Shown: positions 24,762-33,907, counted from the stretch's first letter. The stretch is 64,000 nucleotides of DNA from Aequorivita soesokkakensis (GCF_001641085.1 NZ_LXIE01000012.1:62001-126000); one strand, 5' to 3'. The notes: a model not told the origin generated them from the sequence alone. Numbers and translations are program-made.

Positions 24762-26782
24762 AAAAGATATCCTTCTTAATTTTTGCGTTACCCATACTGC
24801 TCTTTTCATGTAAAGAAGAAAAGCAGCAATCTGTTGTACCCCCACCCATTACAAAGGAAGGGTTTACTAAAAGTTTCGAAATAGTAAACACTATAAAAGG
24901 ATCAAATAAAGACTCCATACTATCCTTCCTTCAGACCAATCCAGAGGTGATGCAAATAACTGAAGGTGATCAAATAATAACCTTTAGATTAAAAAATGGC
25001 CCTAACATGATTGTTGAACTTCTTGTGGCTGGAACCGATATAAAAGGGGCCTCAAACTCCCTAATTAATGGTAACACTTCCACAACCTCTGAAATCACGA
25101 ATGTAATTGGGGCAAATTCTAAAGACAGAAACCATAAAAAAGCTCTCATTTTGGCACCCCATTTTTGGACTTTTGCTGAAAATGACGATGCATTGGTACC
25201 CTTAAATGCACTTAAAAACCATAGAAATTATAAAGGGTCAATTACATATAAGGCGAATGAGAAGCAATTTTCAAAGAATATTTCTTTTGACGACTATTTA
25301 AATATTGGCGATTACGATTTAATACATATAAGCACCCACGGAAGTAGAAGTGGAAGGCGTGTAAAAGACTCATTGGAAGTTGTAATTGGTGGAGATAGTA
25401 ATAATACTGAAACTTATTTGGCCTCAGGAATACTATTTAACCCAAAAAACCCGGAAGCCATAAGAGCCTTGGCAGAAAAAAAAGGAGTATTGGAACACAC
25501 ATCCTACAGTAAATCGGGGGAGGTATATCTTAATTCCAGCTTCTTCAAAGAAAAACTCAAAAATCTAGACGATAAAATAATAATTTTCAGCGCCTGTGAA
25601 CTTGGCCAACGAAAAGATCTAAAAACCATCTTTGAAAACAACTTAGTGAATGGACAATTCTTTTATTGGCAAAACGCGGTAAACTCTGGAGATGCTTATG
25701 CTGCATTTCAATATTTATATGAAAGAATGATAGCTTATGGGGAAACTGCCACTGAGGCCTTTGAAAGTATGCCGTTAAATTTGAAAACTAATTTAAGTTC
25801 CTTTTTCATTGTAAATAAGAAAAAAGTACAGACAACCACAAGCCTAAAAATGGTTTCAAAAGGAACCTCAATGCATCTGATTGAACCCATAACCATTTTG
25901 GATCCAGATTCTAAAACTGAACTTAATAAAGGTGACATTTACGGTTTTGAAGGAATATTTGGAGATGGCGAAAATGATAAAGGCAAATTCACTTTTGAGA
26001 TTTTGGGTTATTCTGATGAAGAAATAAAAAAGAGTGGTCTTACACTTTCTCTTAAAATAGATGGAAACTTTGTGCAGGAAAATATAGATATTACAAACGC
26101 GGACAATGTGAAAATTGAAGCTGGAAAAAATGACAAATCTTTTATAGTAACTTTAAAGGAGGTTGACCTTAAAAAAGATCTTCCTAAAAATGGTTCCATC
26201 CTCATTGAAGCTTTTTTAAATCTTCAAGGCTCCAATTTCGGATATCACAGTTGCAATGTTAAAACGGGGAACTCTGATATGCGCATTGTCATCACTTCAG
26301 AGTATGGTAACAATACCCTATATTTTGATGCGGATAATTACGGCTTGAAAATGGTAAATCCATCAGATCAGAACCACGATATCTATTATGACGACAAAGG
26401 TTTTGTATATTCATTTAATCCCGAGGAAGGTTGGACGAAAGTAAACATCAATAGCGCCATGAATATGTATGCTGCCATGGTGCCTACTTTAAAAATTAAG
26501 GATCTAAACTTTCCAAAAAAAGGCACCACTTTTCATTATCTTCCTGAATATGTAAATGTATTAACGTTAAGTAAATTAGAAAATGAACCTTCTGCAAAAA
26601 AAATGAGCAGTAGTAACAGCAAAAAAAAGGTCTTTAAGATTCAAGGAGTTATTGCTAAATATGATGAACAAAGCAGATTAGAAGAATTGGACATGGATGG
26701 GCAAGGAAAAATACTATATTTTTATGAAGACCAAACAATTGTTTTTCCAAATGCAAAGTTAATTGAACTACCCTCTTTTTAA
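24758..26782 (+). CDS. Lipoprotein with CHAT/caspase-like motifs
   Basis: 674 residues, lipoprotein signal KKISFLIFALPILLFSC. The middle resembles a caspase-like CHAT core: YDLIHISTHGSRSGRR with His194 followed, after a long loop, by KIIIFSACELGQRKDL with Cys280, and downstream AVNSGDAYAAFQYLYERMI, which is where CHAT domains carry their final helix. The N- and C-terminal parts (residues 330-670) are beta-rich and unrecognised. If active, it is a second periplasmic or outer-membrane cysteine protease in the same locus as the TPR-CHAT protein. The spacing between His and Cys (86 residues) is longer than the 41 in the other protein but a loop insertion explains it. Confidence 0.65.
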   Translation: MKKISFLIFALPILLFSCKEEKQQSVVPPPITKEGFTKSFEIVNTIKGSNKDSILSFLQTNPEVMQITEGDQIITFRLKNGPNMIVELLVAGTDIKGASNSLINGNTSTTSEITNVIGANSKDRNHKKALILAPHFWTFAENDDALVPLNALKNHRNYKGSITYKANEKQFSKNISFDDYLNIGDYDLIHISTHGSRSGRRVKDSLEVVIGGDSNNTETYLASGILFNPKNPEAIRALAEKKGVLEHTSYSKSGEVYLNSSFFKEKLKNLDDKIIIFSACELGQRKDLKTIFENNLVNGQFFYWQNAVNSGDAYAAFQYLYERMIAYGETATEAFESMPLNLKTNLSSFFIVNKKKVQTTTSLKMVSKGTSMHLIEPITILDPDSKTELNKGDIYGFEGIFGDGENDKGKFTFEILGYSDEEIKKSGLTLSLKIDGNFVQENIDITNADNVKIEAGKNDKSFIVTLKEVDLKKDLPKNGSILIEAFLNLQGSNFGYHSCNVKTGNSDMRIVITSEYGNNTLYFDADNYGLKMVNPSDQNHDIYYDDKGFVYSFNPEEGWTKVNINSAMNMYAAMVPTLKIKDLNFPKKGTTFHYLPEYVNVLTLSKLENEPSAKKMSSSNSKKKVFKIQGVIAKYDEQSRLEELDMDGQGKILYFYEDQTIVFPNAKLIELPSF

Positions 26783-26793
26783 CACTACCACAA

Positions 26794-27498
26794 ATGAAGC
26801 TAAACTATCTATTGCTTATTGGATTAATTTTTTCGGCCTGCAATTGGAATAATGAATATGCAAAAACTTCAAAGCAAGCCCTTGCTGAAATGAAGGAAGT
26901 AAACCCGTCAAAAGGAAAAATTCCCGATTCCATTGCCTATTTTCCAACTGCACTTACCTACAAATACATTAAAAATGGTGAAGAAAACGAGCTATGGTTT
27001 TACCTAAATGAAGAGACCCAACAAGTTTTATATATTCCAAATGACGATATGTTACAAGGGGTTATTTCCTATCCAAATGGGGAATACAGGATTTTTGGTA
27101 CTGATGAAAATGGGAAAAAAATGGTGCTAACCCAAAAAGTTGATGCCGTGGTTGCTGAGGAAATATTGGATGCCGCATTGGTTCCGACACACAAAACTAA
27201 ATCGATAGATCAAAAAAATATTCAGCAAAAAAGCATAGAATGCACCGGATATAAAATTGACTATTTGAAAATGGAGGGGCGGGAAATCATTTTTACAACT
27301 AACGTAATACCCATAAATAGTTTTCAATTGTTTGGGTTTTGCAGGTTAGAAGGCGATGCAAAGCTTCCAATTGATATGGATTATATCAATTTGTTAAAAA
27401 AGCAGCAAACCCTTACCCATATTGAGCGAGCAAATTTTAGTTTGGAACTTCTCAATTACGGTCCAAATCCATATGAGTTTCTGCTTACAGAATTTTGA
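26794..27498 (+). CDS. Lipoprotein of unknown function
   Basis: 234 residues, lipobox IFSAC (KLNYLLLIGLIFSACNWNNE). No domain recognised; the mature part has LTYKYIKNGEENELWFYLNE and is beta-rich. Last gene of the operon, followed by a strong terminator. The six genes 21304-27498 have gaps of 32, 1, 47, -4 and 11 bases, so they read as one transcription unit. Confidence 0.75.
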   Translation: MKLNYLLLIGLIFSACNWNNEYAKTSKQALAEMKEVNPSKGKIPDSIAYFPTALTYKYIKNGEENELWFYLNEETQQVLYIPNDDMLQGVISYPNGEYRIFGTDENGKKMVLTQKVDAVVAEEILDAALVPTHKTKSIDQKNIQQKSIECTGYKIDYLKMEGREIIFTTNVIPINSFQLFGFCRLEGDAKLPIDMDYINLLKKQQTLTHIERANFSLELLNYGPNPYEFLLTEF

Positions 27499-27521
27499 TA
27501 GTGATTAGTTGAAATGTGTTT

Positions 27522-27557
27522 AAGGCCAGACATTTTAAAATGTCTGGCCTTTCTTTT
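27522..27557 (+). terminator. Rho-independent terminator after the OmpA/CHAT operon
   Basis: AAGGCCAGACATTTT is followed directly by its complement AAAATGTCTGGCCTT (27522-27551), then TTTCTTTT. The stem is 13-15 bp. It lies 24 bases after the stop of the last gene. Confidence 0.9.
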
Positions 27558-27711
27558 AAAATCCCTTTTTCCATTGTCCAAAACGTTGGTCGTTACAGCT
27601 TCTTTCAGTTTTTTTGAGCTAACAGTTGGATATTTGTATCGGTAGAGTTCTTTCAAGAATTTTTAGCGTTTATAAATCGAAAATATTCGCCTATCGCTTA
27701 CAGCCTACTGC

Positions 27712-27793
27712 AAAAAATATTCTCCACGATTTAAAAGCCCATTCTTATGGTTTTCCGCAATGGGTGGGCTTGGCTTTTGATATCATTTGATAT
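27712..27793 (+). repeat. Copy 5 of the repeat element
   Basis: ATATTCTCCACGA is followed by a hairpin with basal stem AAGCCCA (27735-27741) and TGGGCTT (27765-27771), apex TTATGG-TTTT-CCGCAA, then TGATATTTC. Compared with copy 3 the basal stem changes from A to G on one arm and T to C on the other, keeping the pair. It lies between convergent genes, not ahead of one. Confidence 0.7.
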
Positions 27794-27949
27794 TTCAAAA
27801 CACAAAAAATCTCAAGCTAGTCGGAAGAACAAATATTAAAAAATCTTGCAAACCGCCCCTTCAATATTGTATATTTATACTTTCCACGGCTATCCACTCC
27901 TGTATTTATAGCCATCATTATGATTACCACTCGCGTAGTCAAACTGCAT

Positions 27950-28026
27950 GCCGATTGTAAGCCGACCATAAGCCGATTGTAAGCCGTTCACATGCCGACC
28001 ATATGCCGACTCCATGCCGACTATCC
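27950..28026 (+). repeat. Seven-unit 11-bp tandem array, GCCGAYYNTAA-like
   Basis: Seven consecutive 11-base units: GCCGATTGTAA, GCCGACCATAA, GCCGATTGTAA, GCCGTTCACAT, GCCGACCATAT, GCCGACTCCAT, GCCGACTATCC. Units keep GCCG and drift at the 3' side. Remaining parts of 27499-28176 (other than the terminator and copy 5) contain no gene; the region is the tail-to-tail gap between 26794 and 28177. Confidence 0.8.
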
Positions 28027-28176
28027 TTCATCGATAATTCATAGATACTCCTTAGATACCTTATAGATTATTGAAACTTAATCCATTTTAAAGGCACAGG
28101 GTCTTCCTCAATTATTTTCTTATCTGTGATTGACAATGATTCCCTAAACCAAAATGCCACCAAATCTGCTCAATCC

Positions 28177-29100
28177 TTATTTCAACAATTTTTTGAATGC
28201 CGCCTCCCTTTGCGTGAAGTAATTTGTATCTATCACATCCGTTGGGGTGTAGTTGGCTTCATATTGTTTCCGAATGGGATCAAAATTGGAAACATCTAGC
28301 GTATGCAATACATCACTTGGCTTTGTGTTCAATTTGCTGTCCGTGTAAGTAATAATACGGGTATTAATTGCTATAAGCTCCCATTGGTATTTCTTGGTTG
28401 GCAAAGCGGAAAAAGTCATTTTCTGGATCCAGTTGCCTGCCCCATCAAATTCATATACATACTTAAAAGCAAGTTTTGAAATAAAATAGGTATTGTCAAC
28501 GGGCACGTTGTTTTCATAGGAATAATAAGTTTCCGGAAAATTGTATTGTACTGTTCCCAACAGCCGCTGGTTTTTGTCATATACCTGCTCCGGTTTCTGG
28601 ATGCCATTTTCCGTAATATAACAATAGGTAAGTTGGTTGCTTTTGGTTTCAAATGTTTTCTCCATTCCTTTCTTCTCATTCTTGAGTTTTATTACTTCTC
28701 CCTTGGCATTTTTCTCCACAACGGGATAGTCGAACAACAATCCTGTCGGGGTATCATATATCTTATAAGGACCAGACTTCCCAAAAAATTTTACGGGCTG
28801 CCCATACTCGTCCATCAATTGTTTGGTCAATTCGGTATGGTTATCATCGTAAATATATTGGGTAACGGTAGGTGTATTGTCTCCAGTATATTCAAAGGTT
28901 TCCTGGGTCACATAGCCTTTTGCATCAAATTGGTAGGTGTTCTTTCTTGCGCTGGGTTTATGAAAATTAACATATTCGGTTTCCTCAATTTTTGTGACCG
29001 TCGTATTGTTAAGCCCAAAATGCGAAGTGTGGCATATTTGCGCCCGCAGGCCAAGGGCCACCAAAAGAAATAAGCTGATAAGGAGAGTGTTTTTGTTCAT
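28177..29100 (-). CDS. Secreted protein with RHS/YD-like repeat pattern
   Basis: 307 residues with signal peptide (NKNTLLISLFLLVALGLRAQ). Contains a chain of short strand-turn units (YQFDAKGYVTQETFEY, TQYIYDDNHTELTKQ, YVYEFDGAGNWIQKMTF), similar to YD/RHS repeats. It is paralogous to the 29745 product (both share the FD-GN-W tail and order of repeats), and the two flank a membrane protein. Function unknown. Confidence 0.7.
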   Translation of the reverse strand: MNKNTLLISLFLLVALGLRAQICHTSHFGLNNTTVTKIEETEYVNFHKPSARKNTYQFDAKGYVTQETFEYTGDNTPTVTQYIYDDNHTELTKQLMDEYGQPVKFFGKSGPYKIYDTPTGLLFDYPVVEKNAKGEVIKLKNEKKGMEKTFETKSNQLTYCYITENGIQKPEQVYDKNQRLLGTVQYNFPETYYSYENNVPVDNTYFISKLAFKYVYEFDGAGNWIQKMTFSALPTKKYQWELIAINTRIITYTDSKLNTKPSDVLHTLDVSNFDPIRKQYEANYTPTDVIDTNYFTQREAAFKKLLK

Positions 29101-29123
29101 ATTTGAAATGTAGTATTTGAATA

Positions 29124-29741
29124 TTAAGAAATAGGCTTAAGAAAGTTGTACATTAAATATTTTAAAAGTAAAAAGGGTGAAATAATCAAAAGGGAGCCCC
29201 ACAAATTCTGGGGACTAAAGATGTTCGGGAAGTTTTTTACCACAAAAAACATCAAAATACCACCCAAAATAATCGATATGTGCAACACTAGTAGGGGTGG
29301 GGTGAATGGGCCAATTCCTAAGGAATTCGATTGTTTCCCACGAAAAAGAAATTGTTCCAAAGCCACAATGATTAGATTGACATTAAAAAACCAGTTCTGA
29401 AAAAAGAGAATGCCCATATTGACCATTGTTACTTCCTCATTTCCCCAATTGGCAATAAGACCAAAGAATACCACGATAAATACAAAGTAAATAGCCATCA
29501 TAAAGAACGGGCCAAAAACAGAAAGGGATACCTGCTTTTCCTCACGGCTTTCATTCCTAAAACCATAGATGGCCACGGCAATTATGCGGATGAGTTCAGT
29601 CCACCAAAAAAAATAAATTATGTAAAAGATGGTGGTTTGCCCAAACACTACAGCCAGTGCCGTTATAAATGTAAACAAAAGTAAATCCCACTTTTTATAT
29701 TGGTATATGATAGTATGGAATGCAGGTTTCACAAGCAGCAT
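29124..29741 (-). CDS. Multi-span inner-membrane protein (DUF6498-like)
   Basis: 205 residues with about five hydrophobic helices (LLLFTFITALAVVFGQTTIF, FFMMAIYFVFIVVFFGLIAN, FFQNWFFNVNLIIVALEQFL, LVLHISIILGGILMFFVV, LWGSLLIISPFLLLKYL). The WWTELIRIIAVAIYG motif resembles DUF6498 proteins, but I cannot verify it. Its neighbours on both sides are secreted RHS-like paralogs, all minus strand, with gaps of 23 and 3 bases; probably one operon. Confidence 0.6.
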   Translation of the reverse strand: MLLVKPAFHTIIYQYKKWDLLLFTFITALAVVFGQTTIFYIIYFFWWTELIRIIAVAIYGFRNESREEKQVSLSVFGPFFMMAIYFVFIVVFFGLIANWGNEEVTMVNMGILFFQNWFFNVNLIIVALEQFLFRGKQSNSLGIGPFTPPLLVLHISIILGGILMFFVVKNFPNIFSPQNLWGSLLIISPFLLLKYLMYNFLKPIS

Positions 29742-29744
29742 TCC

Positions 29745-30641
29745 TTATTTTTTGGAGTTTATGTCTTTCAATGGATCAATAGTAAGCTGTGGCAAAGCCT
29801 TGGCTTCCTCCTCATATTTGTTAATATCTGCCTCAGTATCTGTGGCTGTTATAGCAGCTTTTTTGCCGTCATATCCCAAACCTCGGTAAGTAATCTCTTG
29901 TACATGCCATTTTTTATCGCTCCAAGGCGCCTTGTCCAGTCGCAATCGAATGCGTTTGGTCCAATTGCCTTGTTTGTCAAATTCATACATATAGGCATCG
30001 TAGTAGTTTAACATGGTATAGGAATAATCTACTTCTATCCCCGGAAGATTATCTTCATTGTACATCGTGAACTTATGCCCACCTCCAGAGGTTATATAGA
30101 TTTTTTGTCCTTTTGCGTTATAAAAGGTTTCCCTAAACCCATCATGTTGGGCATAGCCATCGCCATAAGGTCTTATTTTCCAAGTAAATTCATAATCTTT
30201 CTTTATGGAACGCGCTACTATGGTATCGCCTTTGGCATCGGTCTCAAATTCGCTGTGAAAGCCCGCATACAGATTGCCATGAAGCCAAAATAGGTTTAGT
30301 GTGGTTTGGGTGTCTGCTTTGCCTTTATCAAAAAGATTTTTTTTATTGCTGGTGTATTGGGTATAATTGGGATTATAGGTAAAGGTGGTACTGTGGTATT
30401 TTGGGTTTTCAAAAAGAGTCACATAGCCATCCTTGTTGAAGGCATAGCGAGTAATGGCAGGATTGTCGCTCATGGCGATACGGTCCTTTATATTTAGGTC
30501 TTTGTTGAATTGGTGCTCCTCAATGGAGGTAACATTGCCTTTCGGTACTTCAAAATCTCTTTTTAGGGGACTGTGCTGCGCAACGGAAGTGAGTGTTGTA
30601 AATAACGTCACTAGGGTTACAAGTTTGGAGAGTGTTTTCAT
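29745..30641 (-). CDS. Secreted protein, paralog of the 28177 gene
   Basis: 298 residues, signal peptide KTLSKLVTLVTLFTTLTSVAQ. Body made of strand-turn repeats (TRYAFNKDGYVTLFENP, MYEFDKQGNWTKRIRL). It starts the minus-strand run ending at 28177. Similar architecture to the 28177 product suggests a duplicated pair with the membrane protein between them. Function unknown. Confidence 0.7.
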   Translation of the reverse strand: MKTLSKLVTLVTLFTTLTSVAQHSPLKRDFEVPKGNVTSIEEHQFNKDLNIKDRIAMSDNPAITRYAFNKDGYVTLFENPKYHSTTFTYNPNYTQYTSNKKNLFDKGKADTQTTLNLFWLHGNLYAGFHSEFETDAKGDTIVARSIKKDYEFTWKIRPYGDGYAQHDGFRETFYNAKGQKIYITSGGGHKFTMYNEDNLPGIEVDYSYTMLNYYDAYMYEFDKQGNWTKRIRLRLDKAPWSDKKWHVQEITYRGLGYDGKKAAITATDTEADINKYEEEAKALPQLTIDPLKDINSKK

Positions 30642-31387
30642 AAATGGAATAATTATTCACAAAAATGAAAGAAGTACTGTTTTTTCACAATACGACAATT
30701 GCCCTATTTAACCTGATCAATTTTGAGATGTGGACAGGGTTCTTTCCCCTTATGCCTCGTTGAAAGACTTGGGGGGCTTCTCGCCCATCAACACTTGAAG
30801 TGGCGGTTCATAAAGCTTATATGCCAAAACAGGCTGCTACGGCTACACCCATAGTACGGTTACGCAACCTGCCTTAATAGGAGGTTTCTCAATGTAGGAT
30901 CCAAGGGGGCGGGTGCTACGCTCCTCTGGCTCGCTTAATAAAAGCGTGTCACTTTATCGTTGCATTTGTAGTGCTCCTGCTGTCGCGTTCGTCCTGCCCG
31001 TGATTCCGGCGCTGTATCCTCTAATAAAAGTTCGTAATATAGCCTACCCAAAACCCAGGATCACCCGTATTAAAGCCTAGTAAAAGCCCAGTATAAGTCT
31101 AGTGAAAGCTATTAACTTCCCTTAACTACATCAAAACGTATTTCCTAACACTCTAATTAAACGTAATCAAAGGTGACCGAGTGAATTTGAAATGCGTCAG
31201 CAATTTCAGATTAGTAAAGTTTACCCTGAGCGTAGCCGAAGGGAGGCCACCGGCCCACCTGCCGCTTTGAGCGGCTTTTTGCTTTTTAAGTTTATGTAGA
31301 AGGATGCTGCTGCTGCCTCTTTGCAGTTATTTTGTAACAAATTTTAGATTCCAATACTTACCCAGCGAATCCTAAAAAAAATCAAAA
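30642..31387. other. 746-bp intergenic region, REP-like sequences only
   Basis: No gene. Contains a GCCGC-TTTGA-GCGGC terminator-like hairpin (31261-31275) followed by TTTTTGCTTTTT, and CCTGAGCGTAGCCGAAGGG at about 31224-31242, both of which look like dispersed intergenic repeats. Line about 30945-30965 (CGCTTAATAAAAGCGTGTC) resembles the hairpin at 16066. Confidence 0.55.
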
Positions 31388-32254
31388 ATGAAACATTCAA
31401 AACTATCTTTAGCGCTCTTTGTATTTATACTGTCTTTTAATTTTTTCCAAGCACAAGAAAAAATAGGGCACGAAAATTCTGTGCTTTGGAAAATAGAACG
31501 CGAAGATCTTAAAGAACCATCTTACTTGTTTGGAACGCTACATATGATGTGCGAAAATGACTTTGCGATTCCTGAAAAAGTGAACAATGCAATTAATAAG
31601 GTAGATGCATTGGTATTAGAAGTCAATTTAACTGACCCTAACGAAATGCACGAATTTCAAGAATCCCTGAGCAATACAAAGAAAATATCAGAGGAAATAT
31701 CCAAAGAACAATACCATGAGTTGGATTCTCTTGTAACAGAAGTTATGGGAGTGCCTTTAGAAGCCTTTGATGGATACGGTCTTTCCATTTTACACGCTAT
31801 GCTGATAACCAAAATGTTGCCTTGCTCAACATTCAAGTCCTTTGAAAATGAATTATCCGAAATGGCTTCCAAAAGCAAAAAGCCAGTATTGAGTTTAGAA
31901 AAAGCGTCGCAGCAAATCGAAATTTTGAAAAATGCGTATCCTTCAGACTTTGCTTTTAAACAACTAATGTTATTCCAATCTTATAAAAAGGATTTTAATG
32001 ACGCTATAGCAGCTTATAAAAAAGAAAATATAGCGACTACGGTAGCATTAATTACGAAGGAAAAGTATATGGATGAAAACGCGACCGAGTTGATGCAAAT
32101 AGGACGTAACCAGAAATGGGCTGAAAAAATGCCACAAATGATGAAAGAAAGAAGTAATTTGTTTGCAGTTGGAGCGGCACACCTAGTAGGTAAGTACGGT
32201 GTAATTCATCTTTTAAGAGAAGCAGGGTATGTTGTAAGTCCAGTTATAAAATAG
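31388..32254 (+). CDS. TraB/GumN-family protein
   Basis: 288 residues with signal peptide (KHSKLSLALFVFILSFNFFQAQ). The two family hallmarks are present: SYLFGTLHMMCENDFAIP near residue 50 and NLFAVGAAHLVGKYGVIHLLREAGY at the end. TraB/GumN proteins are putative metalloprotease-fold enzymes, exported here. The sigma factor gene begins ten bases later, so it may belong to the same unit or be its target. No active-site residue was changed relative to the family as far as I can see. Confidence 0.9.
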   Translation: MKHSKLSLALFVFILSFNFFQAQEKIGHENSVLWKIEREDLKEPSYLFGTLHMMCENDFAIPEKVNNAINKVDALVLEVNLTDPNEMHEFQESLSNTKKISEEISKEQYHELDSLVTEVMGVPLEAFDGYGLSILHAMLITKMLPCSTFKSFENELSEMASKSKKPVLSLEKASQQIEILKNAYPSDFAFKQLMLFQSYKKDFNDAIAAYKKENIATTVALITKEKYMDENATELMQIGRNQKWAEKMPQMMKERSNLFAVGAAHLVGKYGVIHLLREAGYVVSPVIK

Positions 32255-32264
32255 AAAGTGTTTG

Positions 32265-32768
32265 ATGAAAATAACGGAACAGAAATTTTTAGCCTTAATC
32301 AACCAACATAAAGGTATTCTTTATAAAGTTTCCAGAATTTATTTTGACAAATTGGAAGACCAACAGGATCTTTTTCAAGAAATTATTTTACAATTATGGA
32401 AATCGGTGGATTCTTTTAAAGGAGATAGTGAGTTTTCGTCGTGGATGTATAGGGTGGCGTTAAATACAGCAATTGTATTCTTTAAAAAACAAAAAAGAAA
32501 ACCAGATAAATACGCGTCAATAAAAATGGAACCCATTTCACCTTCTCCTTACGATAATGAAAAAGACCTACAATTGGTGCATTTTTATAATGCTGTCAAA
32601 GAATTAAATAAAATTGAAAAGGCGCTAATACTCCAATATATAGAGGGCTTTTCTGGAAAGGAAATAGCTGAAAATTTAGGTCTTTCAGAAGTAAACGTTC
32701 GTGTAAGAACAAATAGAACAAAAAATAAATTACAACAAATAATAAAAAATCAAGGCTATGAATTTTGA
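32265..32768 (+). CDS. RNA polymerase sigma-70 family ECF-type sigma factor
   Basis: 167 residues, ATG 32265 preferred over a TTG three bases upstream. Region 2: DQQDLFQEIILQLWKSVDSF and SSWMYRVALNTAIVFFKKQK; region 4: LNKIEKALILQYIEGFSGKE and LGLSEVNVRVRTNRTKNKLQ. Followed by an overlapping membrane protein gene, the expected anti-sigma position. Confidence 0.92.
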   Translation: MKITEQKFLALINQHKGILYKVSRIYFDKLEDQQDLFQEIILQLWKSVDSFKGDSEFSSWMYRVALNTAIVFFKKQKRKPDKYASIKMEPISPSPYDNEKDLQLVHFYNAVKELNKIEKALILQYIEGFSGKEIAENLGLSEVNVRVRTNRTKNKLQQIIKNQGYEF

Positions 32769-33384
32769 GAACCTAAAAGATAAAATGGATACTGAAGCTA
32801 TGTGCATACAAGAAATTCCGCAGAATTTAAAGGGATTAAAACGTACCCAATTACCGCTTCAACGTGTAAGAAGAAACTTGAGAAATGAAATTTTAACCCA
32901 AATTATAGTATTTCTTTGCCTATTTGCTATACCTAGTTTTTTGGAAATTAATAAAGTTGCAAAAGGGTTCTATTTTATACTATTATTTATTACAACGTTA
33001 ATCACCATTACCTATCTCCTAAAAATGAGTGAGTTTCTTAAACGTAGTGTAGCTATATCCACCAGCTCTAAGCAAGTGCTTATAAATATAATCCAAGAAC
33101 TCAATTTAACTTTAGAAGTATACAAAACCGCCATAATATCAGGAAGTTTATTATTGCCACTAATAGCTTTCGTGGTTTATACGGGAAAAGTTAATTTTGA
33201 GGATTCCTTGCTATTTGATATTATAACTTTCAATATTAGCTTCATTACTTTAATAGGGTATTTAATTGGTTATCTAGTAGTATCAATTTTAATTGTATTT
33301 ATTACCAATTGGTGGACAAATATTCATTATGGAAAATACGTGAAAACCATGGAGAAAACATTGGGAGAAATAAATGCAGAATAA
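32758..33384 (+). CDS. Four-helix membrane protein, probable anti-sigma partner
   Basis: 208 residues; the ATG overlaps the sigma gene by 11 bases, so translation is coupled. No zinc-binding motif. Hydrophobic stretches at about 42-58 (IIVFLCLFAIPSFLEI), 63-80 (GFYFILLFITTLITITYL), 120-140 (IISGSLLLPLIAFVVYT) and 155-190 (FNISFITLIGYLIGYLVVSI). Position and short cytoplasmic N-terminus fit an anti-sigma role, but the sequence has no diagnostic domain. Confidence 0.65.
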   Translation: MNFENLKDKMDTEAMCIQEIPQNLKGLKRTQLPLQRVRRNLRNEILTQIIVFLCLFAIPSFLEINKVAKGFYFILLFITTLITITYLLKMSEFLKRSVAISTSSKQVLINIIQELNLTLEVYKTAIISGSLLLPLIAFVVYTGKVNFEDSLLFDIITFNISFITLIGYLIGYLVVSILIVFITNWWTNIHYGKYVKTMEKTLGEINAE

Positions 33385-33501
33385 TACTGCCAAATAGCGA
33401 AAAAACAGTTCCCGCCCAATAAAATCAGTTTTTTAGTATCTTTTATAAAAGAATCCGCAGTGTAACAATAAAATCCATAAGCTTGCTTGGGTATTCCTAT
33501 T

Positions 33502-33882
33502 CTATCTACAATCCTTACAAACCCCCACAAGAATACAATTTGTTTGTTGTACAATATAGTTGTCGGGAAGAGAGTATGTTATTGGTTCAGCAAGACATTC
33601 AATAGTTTCACATTGGGTACACCTAAAATGAAAATGGTTTGCAGGAATGGGAGGTAGACCTTCGCAGTTATCACAGATGGCGAAATATTGTTTTCCATCA
33701 TCTGCCACTATTTTATGCACTATTTCATCCTTACAAAAACGATTCAATATCCTATATACAGTAGCCCTGTCGGCATCAACATCCATAAGCTGGAAAACGG
33801 CATCATGACTCATAGCCTTTCTTTTGCTTTTTAAAACAGCCAAAACAGCCTCTTGTGTGGTAGTATTCCTTCGTTTAATCAT
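33502..33882 (-). CDS. Fur-family metalloregulator
   Basis: 126 residues with a winged-helix domain (RRNTTTQEAVLAVLKSKRKA, ADRATVYRILNRFCKDEIVH) and a metal-binding C-terminal part with HFHFRCTQC and a CKDC end, i.e. the structural zinc C-x2-C pair. Fur family members sense iron, zinc, manganese or peroxide; the sub-type cannot be decided, but the size and Cys pairs fit Zur or Fur. It is divergent from the oxidoreductase gene across a short region with two dyads, so it probably controls both. Confidence 0.85.
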   Translation of the reverse strand: MIKRRNTTTQEAVLAVLKSKRKAMSHDAVFQLMDVDADRATVYRILNRFCKDEIVHKIVADDGKQYFAICDNCEGLPPIPANHFHFRCTQCETIECLAEPITYSLPDNYIVQQTNCILVGVCKDCR

Positions 33883-33907
33883 GCCGCAAACTTAGCGAAA
33901 AAACTCT

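Noticed and set aside
27950-28026. 11-bp array as CRISPR repeats
   Set aside because: Units are directly adjacent, with no spacers.
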